A DNA stretch of 39,591 bases from Accumulibacter sp. (lineage in GTDB: Bacteria > Pseudomonadota > Gammaproteobacteria > Burkholderiales > Rhodocyclaceae), in the NCBI RefSeq assembly GCF_023806565.1, contig NZ_JAMTDV010000024.1, positions 1-39,591 on the forward strand, read 5' to 3'. Shown here in pieces: positions 33,676 through 39,591 of the stretch. Below the pieces are notes generated by a model, which was not told where the DNA came from, ran no database searches, and worked only from the letters and a program-made list of their open reading frames with translations. The position numbers and the translations under genes are program-made. Position 1 is the first letter of the stretch. Every line of letters starts with the position of its first letter.

Positions 33676-34285
33676 GCGGCTCAGCGCTTTCCCAGATCTG
33701 CCTGACGCGCTGGTCGCGGCCACAAGCCTGTCGGTAGTAGGCGTAGCGAATCGGGTTCTTCTTGTAGTAATCCTGGTGATATTCCTCTGCCGGGTAGAAG
33801 GCCGACGCGGCAACGATCTCGGTTTCGATGCGAGGAAGTCTGCCACTGGCCAGCAGGACATCGCGGCTGCTTTCGGCGGCCTTTCGCTCGGCGTCGTTCT
33901 GCCAGAAGATGGCGCTGCGATACTGCCTGCCGACGTCGCAGAATTGTCGATCCTTGACCGTAGGATCGATGTGCCGCCAGAAGTATTCGAGCAGTTGCGG
34001 GTAGCTGAGCTGCCGTGGATCGTAGCGGACGCGCACCGCTTCGGCGTGGCCGGTTCTGCCCGAACTGACCTGCTCGTACGTGGGATTGACCGTGCTGCCG
34101 CCGGTGTAGCCGGATTCCGCGCCAATCACCCCCGGCAGCTTCTCGAAATCGGCCTCGACACACCAGAAGCAGCCGCCGGCGAAAATCGCCGTGCGGACTT
34201 CAGCCGGAGGATTCGCCGGCAAGTCGGCCGCGCCGGCATGCATCACGAGCAGCAGCAGCGCCGCCTGGAGCAGATGCCTGCTCAT
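33647..34285 (-). CDS. msrA: Exported peptide-methionine (S)-S-oxide reductase
   Basis: Repairs S-form methionine sulfoxide. The 212-residue product has a signal peptide (LLQAALLLLVMHAGAADL) and the catalytic GGCFWCVEADFEKL (Cys39). It also has GYTGGSTVNPTYEQVSSGRTGHAEAV and FWRHIDPTVKDRQFCDVGRQYRS. The signal sequence puts it in the periplasm, unlike cytoplasmic MsrA. Its start overlaps the msrB stop by four bases, so MsrB and MsrA are co-translated. It is convergent with rlmI with a 29-bp overlap of coding ends. Confidence 0.94.
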   Translation of the reverse strand: MSRHLLQAALLLLVMHAGAADLPANPPAEVRTAIFAGGCFWCVEADFEKLPGVIGAESGYTGGSTVNPTYEQVSSGRTGHAEAVRVRYDPRQLSYPQLLEYFWRHIDPTVKDRQFCDVGRQYRSAIFWQNDAERKAAESSRDVLLASGRLPRIETEIVAASAFYPAEEYHQDYYKKNPIRYAYYRQACGRDQRVRQIWESAEPLNPPRRAAP

Positions 34286-34794
34286 GTCCGCAGGTCCGGC
34301 AATTTCTCGCCGCGTGGCACGAATTGCAGCGCCACTCCGTTGTTGCAGTAGCGCTTGCCCGTGGGCTGCGGACCGTCATTGAAGACGTGCCCCTGATGGC
34401 CGCCGCAACGGGCGCAGTGGTACTCGGTGCGCGGATAGATCAGCTTGAAGTCGGTCCTGGTGGCAACCGCATTCGGCAGTGCCTGCCAGAAACTCGGCCA
34501 GCCCGTACCACTCTCGTACTTCGTCGAACTGTCGAAGAGCGGCAGGTAGCAGGCGGCGCAGAGGAAGGTGCCTTCGCGCTTTTCGTGGTTCAGGGGACTG
34601 CTGCCGGCGCGTTCGGTATCCTCCTCGAAGAGTACGCGATACGCAGGTCGCGGCAGCAGCGTTGCCCACTCCGCTTTCGGCTTCCGCAACGGGCCCACGG
34701 CGCTCTCGCTGGCCGAGCTTGCTGCGGGGGCGGCAACCGGCAGGATGAAGGCGGAGAATCCGCCAAGCCATTTCAGCGATTGACGACGATCCAT
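34282..34794 (-). CDS. msrB: Exported peptide-methionine (R)-S-oxide reductase
   Basis: Repairs R-form methionine sulfoxide. 170 residues from MDRRQSLKWLGGFSAFILPV, a twin-arginine-like signal with RR and a hydrophobic core up to AAPAASSA. Structural zinc ligands are Cys79/Cys82 (CAAC) and Cys127/Cys130 (CARC). Catalytic Cys150 lies in RYCNNGVALQF, where Asn-Asn-Gly replaces the usual Ile-Asn-Ser. YESGTGWPSFW and GHQGHVFNDGP are conserved. It is first in an msrB-msrA operon; with both products exported, it forms a periplasmic methionine repair pair. Confidence 0.94.
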   Translation of the reverse strand: MDRRQSLKWLGGFSAFILPVAAPAASSASESAVGPLRKPKAEWATLLPRPAYRVLFEEDTERAGSSPLNHEKREGTFLCAACYLPLFDSSTKYESGTGWPSFWQALPNAVATRTDFKLIYPRTEYHCARCGGHQGHVFNDGPQPTGKRYCNNGVALQFVPRGEKLPDLRT

Positions 34795-35138
34795 GATTAT
34801 CTCCAATGAAGAGGTGATTTGAACCGGGCGTGCGCGGACGCAGCAAGCTGCTGTGCCGGGCGAGCATGTCCGGGAAAGTGACTGCTTGCCATTCGGCCGC
34901 GAAGAATTGCTGTAGTTCAGCCAGCGAGCCACCGGGCGCTTCCTGGAAGCAGGGCACTTCGCGGCGATTTGACGTTTCGTCGCCAATCGAAGCGGAAAAC
35001 TTACACCTTCGTGCCGTGGGCGGACGATTTTCAGCCGATTGCGACCGGGCCTGGCGTCGGCAAGCGCATGGCGTCCGGCCACGGGCTATGTTTTAATCCG
35101 TTTTCGACCGACGCAGTGGCCGTACGCGATCCCGATCC
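34795..35138. other. 344-bp intergenic region between msrB and the DOMON-like gene
   Basis: Divergent promoter region. Near the right end a CTATGTTTTAATCC stretch (around 35085-35098) is AT-rich and may hold the promoter for the DOMON-like gene, whose ATG is at 35139. A minus-strand open stretch reading SLAELQQFFAAEWQAVTFPD extends here but lacks a supported start and runs into msrB in another frame. No RNA gene is recognised. Confidence 0.4.
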
Positions 35139-35717
35139 ATGTTCCCCAGCGAATTCACCCTGCACCTCTTGTGCCATCCGGCGACGCCCGCCCGGCAGGT
35201 GCGAACGATCGAGGTGCACGCGGCACGTAGTCCGGCAGGGGGTCTCGAATTGGCGTACTGCCTGCGCGGCGACATGGCCCGCCTGCTGATTCCGGCGCCA
35301 ACGGAACCCGGTCCTGCCAATGAACTCTGGGAACACAGTTGTTTCGAGGCTTTCGTCGCCATCGCTGGCGATGCCGTCTACCATGAATTCAACTTCTCGC
35401 CATCGGGTCAATGGGCGGCTTTCGCCTTTTCCGGCTACCGTCGGCGCGACCGGGAAAGCATTCTTGCCGCTGCGCCACAGATCGCCGCGCGCCTGTTCGC
35501 CGGCCGGCTCGAACTGGAGGCAGTGATCGGCCCGGCCCTGTTGCCGCCAGGGGCCGCTACGGCGACGCTGCAGATCGGGCTGACGGCGATTGTCGAAGCG
35601 GCCGATACCGTCGATGGCAGTCACAGCTACTGGGCGCTGCGTCATCCCGCCGCTTTGCCGGATTTCCATCACCGCGACGGCTTCGTCTGCGAACTCGCGC
35701 CACCGCCCACCCGCTGA
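35139..35717 (+). CDS. DOMON-like domain protein (192 aa)
   Basis: A beta-sandwich-type protein beginning MFPSEFTLHLLCHPATPARQ. It has the ELWEHSCFEAFVAIAGDAVYHEFNFSPSGQWAAF motif characteristic of the DOMON_like type-9 group in proteobacteria. WALRHPAALPDFHHRDGFVCEL near the C-terminus is also typical. Members are thought to bind sugars or haem-like ligands, but their role is unknown. No signal peptide is visible. It precedes the NamZ gene by 10 bp with a shared orientation, a recurrent pairing that hints at a joint role in cell-wall sugar handling. Confidence 0.8.
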   Translation: MFPSEFTLHLLCHPATPARQVRTIEVHAARSPAGGLELAYCLRGDMARLLIPAPTEPGPANELWEHSCFEAFVAIAGDAVYHEFNFSPSGQWAAFAFSGYRRRDRESILAAAPQIAARLFAGRLELEAVIGPALLPPGAATATLQIGLTAIVEAADTVDGSHSYWALRHPAALPDFHHRDGFVCELAPPPTR

Positions 35718-35727
35718 GGAATCCCGG

Positions 35728-36939
35728 ATGCCTGCGCTTCAGTCTGGACTCGATCGCCTGCTCGCCACTCCGGAGCTGCGCAGACCCTTGCGCGGTCTCC
35801 GTGTCGCCCTGCTCGCCCACCCCGCTTCGTTGACCGCCGACCTGACGCACGCTCTCGACGCGCTGGCCGCTCTGCCCGATCTGCGAATCACCGCCGCTTT
35901 CGGTCCGCAGCACGGTTTGCGCGGCGACAAGCAGGACAACATGGTCGAGTCGCCGGAGTTCCTCGACCCGGTGCACGGGATCCCGGTGTTCAGCCTGTAC
36001 GGCGTCGTGCGTCGACCGACGATGGCGATGATGGACAGCTTCGACATACTGCTGATCGACCTGCAGGATCTCGGCTGCCGCATCTACACCTTTATTACCA
36101 CCCTGCGCTACCTGCTCGAAGCTGCGGCGGCATGCGACAAGGAAGTGTGGATCCTCGATCGCCCGAATCCGGCAGGACGGCCGGTCGAAGGATTGCTCTT
36201 GCGTCCCGGCTGGGAGAGCTTCGTCGGCGCCGGGCCGCTGCCAATGCGGCATGGTCTGACGATGGGGGAACTGGCCTGCTGGTTCATCCACCGCATGGAT
36301 CTCGACGTCGCCTGCACGGTGATCAGGATGCACGGTTGGCTGCCCGAGGCAGCGCCAGGTTACGGCTGGCCGCTCGGCGAGCGATGCTGGATCAACCCCA
36401 GCCCGAACGCCCCGAACCTGTCGATGGCGCGCTGCTACGCCGGCACCGTGATGCTCGAAGGCAGCACGCTTTCGGAGGGGCGTGGTACCACTCGGCCACT
36501 GGAGCTGTTTGGCGCGCCTGACATCGACGCGCGCCGGCTGATTGCGACGATGCACGGGCTTGCTCCCGTCTGGCTGCGCGGGTGTCGGTTGCGCGAATGC
36601 TGGTTCGAGCCGACCTTTCACAAGCATGCCGGCTGCCTCTGCCACGGCGTCCAGATCCATGTCGAGGATGGCAGCTACCGGCATGCCGAGTTTCGGCCGT
36701 GGCGTCTGCAAAGCCTTGCTTTCAAGGCGCTGCGGCAACTGCAGCCGGATTACCCGTTGTGGCGCGATTTCGCCTACGAATACGAACAGGATCGGCTGGC
36801 CATCGACCTGATCAACGGTTCGCCGCTGCTCCGCGTCTGGGTGGATGATCCCTTGGCGACGGCGGCCGACCTGGAAGCGCTGGCCCGGCCCGAGGAAGAG
36901 GCCTGGGAAAGCGAGCGTCGGGAGTTCCTGTTGTACTGA
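35728..36939 (+). CDS. DUF1343 / NamZ-type exo-beta-N-acetylmuramidase
   Basis: A 403-residue DUF1343 protein. It shows LLAHPASLTADLTHALDALA, AAFGPQHGLRGDKQDNMVES, PVFSLYG, DILLIDLQDLGCRIYTFITTL, WILDRPNPAGRPVEG, MRHGLTMGELACWF and MLEGSTLSEGRGTTRPLELFGAP, all landmarks of the family. NamZ from Bacillus and Bacteroidetes releases terminal MurNAc in peptidoglycan recycling. Those enzymes are usually secreted; here MPALQSGLDRLLATPELRRP is not a signal peptide, suggesting cytoplasmic action. ATG 35728 has GAGGA (35716-35720) upstream. Confidence 0.9.
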   Translation: MPALQSGLDRLLATPELRRPLRGLRVALLAHPASLTADLTHALDALAALPDLRITAAFGPQHGLRGDKQDNMVESPEFLDPVHGIPVFSLYGVVRRPTMAMMDSFDILLIDLQDLGCRIYTFITTLRYLLEAAAACDKEVWILDRPNPAGRPVEGLLLRPGWESFVGAGPLPMRHGLTMGELACWFIHRMDLDVACTVIRMHGWLPEAAPGYGWPLGERCWINPSPNAPNLSMARCYAGTVMLEGSTLSEGRGTTRPLELFGAPDIDARRLIATMHGLAPVWLRGCRLRECWFEPTFHKHAGCLCHGVQIHVEDGSYRHAEFRPWRLQSLAFKALRQLQPDYPLWRDFAYEYEQDRLAIDLINGSPLLRVWVDDPLATAADLEALARPEEEAWESERREFLLY

Positions 36940-37086
36940 GCTCGCCACTCCCGGACCACATGTGGAGCCCGTCACGCCGGATCGCCCTCTCGACATGGAT
37001 GCTTTCTTCGCGTCCACGCCTTGACGGCGGCGTGTCGGGTGCACGAGCTACAACAGGGGGAACTCGCGCTGATCGCCGAGCCTCCA

Positions 37087-37118
37087 GACCGGGCCGGCCT
37101 GAGCCGGCCCGGTCTTCT
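37087..37118 (+). terminator. Strong GC-rich hairpin between namZ and hsp20 genes
   Basis: GACCGGGCCGGC (37087-37098) and GCCGGCCCGGTC (37103-37114) form a perfect 12-bp stem with a CTGA tetraloop, followed by TTCT. The T-run is poor, but the hairpin lies between convergent genes and probably ends transcription from both sides. Confidence 0.7.
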
Positions 37119-37157
37119 CCACACGATTGCATCAGGCGCTCGTCTGCCGCCGGATGC

Positions 37158-37532
37158 TTACATCACCTGGACTTCGATCTTGCGCGGCTGCGCATGTGCG
37201 GCTTTCGGAATCGAGAGCTTGAGCACCCCTTGGCTGAACTCGGCTGCGACTTTGCTCGCGTCGAGTTCCTTCGACAGCGTGAAGACTCGCCGATAGCGCG
37301 GCAGGCTGACCTCGGCGTGACTGGCTTCGATGCCACCGGGCATGTCGAGATCGATTTCGCCTTCGATGGTCAGCGTGTCCGCTTCGACCTGCAGCGTCAG
37401 CTTCTCCTTTGGCACGCCGGGCAGATCGGCATACAGGGTGATTCCGGAAGCGTCCTCGATGACGTCTACCGGCGGCAACAGCGCTGCTTCATCGCGGGCG
37501 TTCTGCTTCTTGACAAGAGTGTTGTCGGACAT
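37158..37532 (-). CDS. Hsp20-family small heat-shock protein (124 aa)
   Basis: ATP-independent holdase with an alpha-crystallin domain. The 124-residue product starts MSDNTLVKKQNARDEAALLP and has LPPVDVIEDASGITLYADLPGVPKEKLTLQVEADTLTIEGE, a typical beta2-beta5 region, and FSQGVLKLSIPKA near the end. The C-terminal IxI anchor appears as IEV, weakly. It lies 12 bp downstream of a second Hsp20 gene, so the two form a heat-shock operon. Confidence 0.93.
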   Translation of the reverse strand: MSDNTLVKKQNARDEAALLPPVDVIEDASGITLYADLPGVPKEKLTLQVEADTLTIEGEIDLDMPGGIEASHAEVSLPRYRRVFTLSKELDASKVAAEFSQGVLKLSIPKAAHAQPRKIEVQVM

Positions 37533-37544
37533 CTTCGATCCTCC

Positions 37545-37979
37545 TTACTGAATGGTGATGCGACGAGGTTGTGCGGATTGTTTGCGGCCGACGCTGATGC
37601 GCAGAACGCCGTCGGTGTATTTCGCGTCGACGGCATTCGGGTCGATGTCGTCGGGAAGCGTCACCACGCGCCGAAAACGGCCCTCGAAACGTTCGTCGAT
37701 ATGGACGGTGGCGTCTTCGGCCGGCTTCTGCCGCTGGCGCTCGCCGGCAATCGTCAGCACACCTTTTTCGATCTGGACGTCGAGGGTACTCGGCTCGATG
37801 CCCGGCGCGAAGGCATACAGTTCGACGGATTGCGGCGTTCCGCCGACGTTCATCGCCGGGAAGCCGCCACGGGCGATGCCGCGAATGGTCGGAGAGAAGT
37901 GGAAATTCTGCTGCGTGTCACGGAGCAGCCGGTCCAGTTCCGCCATCAGGTCGCGGGGAAACAGGGAGCGATAGATCAT
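37545..37979 (-). CDS. Hsp20-family small heat-shock protein (144 aa), first gene of pair
   Basis: Starts MIYRSLFPRDLMAELDRLLR, an N-terminal oligomerisation arm. The alpha-crystallin domain follows: FPAMNVGGTPQSVELYAFAPGIEPSTLDVQIEKGVLTIAGERQ, FEGRFRRVVTLPDDIDPNAVDAKYTDGVLRISV. The C-terminal PRRITIQ contains the ITI anchor (IxI motif). TGGAGGA lies just before the ATG on the minus strand. The two unequal paralogues probably co-assemble, like IbpA/IbpB. Controlled by a sigma32-type promoter at 38034-38061. Confidence 0.94.
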   Translation of the reverse strand: MIYRSLFPRDLMAELDRLLRDTQQNFHFSPTIRGIARGGFPAMNVGGTPQSVELYAFAPGIEPSTLDVQIEKGVLTIAGERQRQKPAEDATVHIDERFEGRFRRVVTLPDDIDPNAVDAKYTDGVLRISVGRKQSAQPRRITIQ

Positions 37980-38033
37980 GGTGATTCCTCCATAGGATGG
38001 TCATGGCGCGCCAGGACTGGCGCTTGCCTCTAC

Positions 38034-38061
38034 AATTGGGGTCGCTTCGACGGACTTCAAT
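38034..38061 (-). promoter_or_regulatory. Sigma32 (heat-shock) promoter for the hsp20 pair
   Basis: On the minus strand ATTGAA (38061-38056) and CCCCAATT (38041-38034) are separated by 14 bp. They match the sigma32 consensus CTTGAA/CCCCATNT at most positions. The transcript leader would be about 45 nt. Confidence 0.7.
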
Positions 38062-38064
38062 ATC

Positions 38065-38091
38065 CTTGTTCGCGCGGCGCCGGCCCCATAT
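38065..38091 (+). promoter_or_regulatory. Sigma32 (heat-shock) promoter for cbpA-cbpM
   Basis: CTTGTT (38065-38070), a 13-bp spacer and CCCCATAT (38084-38091), a perfect match to the CCCCATNT -10 element of RpoH promoters, 40 bp before the cbpA ATG. Its -35 box lies only three bases from that of the divergent hsp20 promoter. Confidence 0.75.
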
Positions 38092-38131
38092 TGTTATTGT
38101 TGTGTACTCAGCGGCAGATCGAGGACTGCAT

Positions 38132-39088
38132 ATGGAATTCAAGGATTACTACCGCACTCTGGGGGTGCCCCGCGAAGCCACGGCGGAAGAGATCAAGAAG
38201 GCCTTTCGCCGGCTGGCGCGCAAGTACCATCCGGACGTTTCCAAGGAGGCCGACGCCGAGGAGCGAATGAAGGAGCTCAACGAGGCGAACGCGGTGCTCT
38301 CCGACCCCGAGAAGCGAGCTGCTTACGACCAGCTCGGGCGCGGCTATCAGCCGGGCGAAGACTTCCAGCCGCCGCCCGACTGGGATGCCGGCTTCGAGTT
38401 CTCGGGACGTGGCTTTGCGCCGGGGGAAGCGGCGGATTTCTCGGACTTTTTCGCCGAGTTGTTCGGTCGCGCGGGGGGCGGCGCGCGCGGTTTTCGCGGT
38501 GGCCCGCAGGCACCGTTCCAGGCGCGGGGCGAGGATCATCATGCGAAGGTGCTGCTCGACCTCGAAGATGCCTTCAGCGGTGCGACCCGGCAGATCTCGC
38601 TGCGCGCGCCACGGACCGACGCGCAAGGCCGAGTGACTCTGGCAAGCCGTACGTTGAACGTCAAGATCCCGCAAGGTGTTCACGCCGGCCAGATCATTCG
38701 CCTGGCCGGGCAGGGGGCGCCGGGAATCGGCGGGGCGCCGGCCGGCGATCTGTTGTTGGAAGTGCGCTTCCGGCCACACCCGCGTTTCCGTGTGCACGGG
38801 CGAGACCTGCACCTGACCTTGCCGGTGGCGCCCTGGGAGGCAGCGCTCGGTGCGGTGCTGGCGGTGGATCTGCCACCAGGCAGCGTCAAGGTGCGCATCC
38901 CGGAAGGTGCGCAGAGCGGACAGCAGCTGCGGGTACGTGGCAAGGGGATTCCCGGCGCGCAGGCGGGCGACCTGCTGCTCGACATTCAGGTGGTACTGCC
39001 GCCTGCCGACACGGCGAGGGCGCGTACCCTCTATGAGACCATGGCGCGCGAACTCGCCTTCGATCCGCGCCAGCAAGGGAAGGGCTGA
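38132..39088 (+). CDS. cbpA: DnaJ-family co-chaperone, curved-DNA-binding protein A
   Basis: Hsp40 co-chaperone of 318 residues. The J-domain at 1-70 begins MEFKDYYRTLGVPREATAEE and carries the HPD motif at 33-35 (KYHPDVSKE). A Gly/Phe-rich linker follows (GFEFSGRGFAPG to FRGGPQAPF). The two DnaJ C-terminal substrate-binding domains (DLEDAFSGATRQISL, VKIPQGVHAGQIIRLAGQGAPG) have no zinc-finger Cys repeats, which defines class II (CbpA) rather than DnaJ. ATG 38132 begins the J-domain directly. The next gene encodes its modulator CbpM. Confidence 0.96.
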   Translation: MEFKDYYRTLGVPREATAEEIKKAFRRLARKYHPDVSKEADAEERMKELNEANAVLSDPEKRAAYDQLGRGYQPGEDFQPPPDWDAGFEFSGRGFAPGEAADFSDFFAELFGRAGGGARGFRGGPQAPFQARGEDHHAKVLLDLEDAFSGATRQISLRAPRTDAQGRVTLASRTLNVKIPQGVHAGQIIRLAGQGAPGIGGAPAGDLLLEVRFRPHPRFRVHGRDLHLTLPVAPWEAALGAVLAVDLPPGSVKVRIPEGAQSGQQLRVRGKGIPGAQAGDLLLDIQVVLPPADTARARTLYETMARELAFDPRQQGKG

Positions 39089-39091
39089 GCG

Positions 39092-39400
39092 ATGCGTGAC
39101 GAGGAAATCCTGATCGGCAGTCTGATGGAAAACAGCTGGCTTACACTCGAACAACTGGCCGCAGCGTGCACGGTCGAACCGACCTGGCTGTTGCGCCACA
39201 TCGAGGAGGGACTGTTCCCGCATGCGGAGAGCGTTGCCGGGGTGTGGTGCTTTTCCAGCCCGAGCCTGCGGCGCGCGCGGCGCATGCGCCAGCTCGAGCG
39301 CGACTTCGACGCCGTTCCCGAACTGGCCGCCTTGGTCGCGGACCTGATGGAGGAGCTGGACGAGCTGCGCGCCCGTGTCGGCAGCGCGGGCGCCGGTTGA
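39092..39400 (+). CDS. cbpM: Chaperone modulator CbpM
   Basis: A 102-residue MerR-like helical protein that inhibits CbpA by binding its J-domain. It begins MRDEEILIGSLMENSWLTLE, includes the LAAACTVEPTWLLRHIEEGLFP DNA-binding-like helix-turn-helix remnant, and ends with a LVADLMEELDELRARVG coiled coil. It follows cbpA after three bases, the usual cbpAM operon, and shares the heat-shock promoter. Confidence 0.93.
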   Translation: MRDEEILIGSLMENSWLTLEQLAAACTVEPTWLLRHIEEGLFPHAESVAGVWCFSSPSLRRARRMRQLERDFDAVPELAALVADLMEELDELRARVGSAGAG

Positions 39401-39540
39401 GCCACCGGTTCCGACTCGCGATTGGCTGGCCGGGTGCATGAGTCCGTAGCGAGGATTCTGCCAACGCAGGTGATTGGCGTCGCCTGACCGGAAAGCTCGG
39501 CAGCCCGACCGCAAACGAGTGCGCGGGGTTGTTCCGTCGT

Positions 39541-39566
39541 GTATCCTGTCCACCAGGACAGGATAC
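39541..39566. repeat. Perfect 11-bp inverted repeat near the window end
   Basis: GTATCCTGTCC (39541-39551) and GGACAGGATAC (39556-39566) around an ACCA loop. It is not followed by a T-run, so it may be an operator or a promoter-region element for a gene beyond the window rather than a terminator. Confidence 0.7.
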
Positions 39567-39591
39567 GATCCGGTGATCGGCAAGACGATCG

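Noticed and set aside
34376-34957. A 193-codon minus-strand frame starting MPCFQEAPGGSLAELQQFFA
   Set aside because: It overlaps msrB in a different frame for most of its length. Only the first 55 codons lie outside, and they show no clear ribosome-binding site.
1-39591. tRNA or rRNA genes
   Set aside because: I found no cloverleaf with a TTCGANNC arm in the intergenic regions and no rRNA-like sequence. The gaps are short and mostly explained.

Overview
This is a high-GC chromosomal segment from a betaproteobacterium. Two things point to Rhodocyclales, most plausibly a 'Candidatus Accumulibacter'-like polyphosphate accumulator: the gene order leuC-(entericidin)-leuD-leuB-asd-fimV-truA-trpF-trpB-trpA-accD-folC-SPOR-cvpA-purF-metZ, which is typical of betaproteobacteria, and a pit/DUF47 phosphate uptake pair. 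The taxon is an inference from gene order, base composition and protein content; no rRNA gene is present to fix it.

Layout. 1-1781: the 3' part of a NACHT/STAND-like protein ending in a formylglycine-generating-enzyme (FGE/SUMF1) fold; its reading frame is broken near the window start. 1890-2603 (-): an unknown membrane protein. 3004-6517: aroC, a YdcH-like small protein, an MFS transporter and an M48 lipoprotein peptidase. 6695-8829: an AT-richer insertion with 30-bp terminal inverted repeats, carrying one ABC-type/TOPRIM-like (OLD-family-like) ATPase gene followed by a 64-bp integron attC-like site. The insertion lies between two direct copies (6146-6684 and 8857-9395) of a 539-bp chromosomal stretch made of the 3' end of the M48 gene, the intergenic region and the first 22 codons of leuC. 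As a result both flanking genes stay intact, M48 upstream and leuC downstream. 9329-27780: one long co-directional block for leucine, lysine/threonine/methionine (asd, metZ), tryptophan (trpFBA), fatty acid (accD), folate (folC) and purine (cvpA-purF) synthesis, with fimV and truA inside it. 27923-30125 (-): a small membrane protein, an M23 peptidase and a YpfJ-type zinc metallopeptidase. 30260-32248: pit, a PhoU-like DUF47 gene and a 43-residue secreted peptide gene with its own promoter and terminator. 32485-33675: an RlmI-type rRNA methyltransferase. 33647-34794 (-): exported MsrA and MsrB. 35139-36939: a DOMON-like protein and a NamZ (DUF1343) protein. 37158-37979 (-): two small heat-shock proteins, divergent from cbpA-cbpM (38132-39400), with back-to-back sigma32-type promoters between them.

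Most of the window is ordinary core metabolism. The region worth a second look is 6146-9395. It holds a single-gene candidate anti-phage ATPase next to an attC-like site, inside a transposon-like unit without a transposase, bounded by an unusually long flanking duplication whose 389-bp core is identical while its outer shoulders have diverged. Other notable items are the divergent heat-shock promoter pair, the 43-aa secreted peptide, and an inverted repeat that spans both the -10 box and the start codon of the MFS gene.
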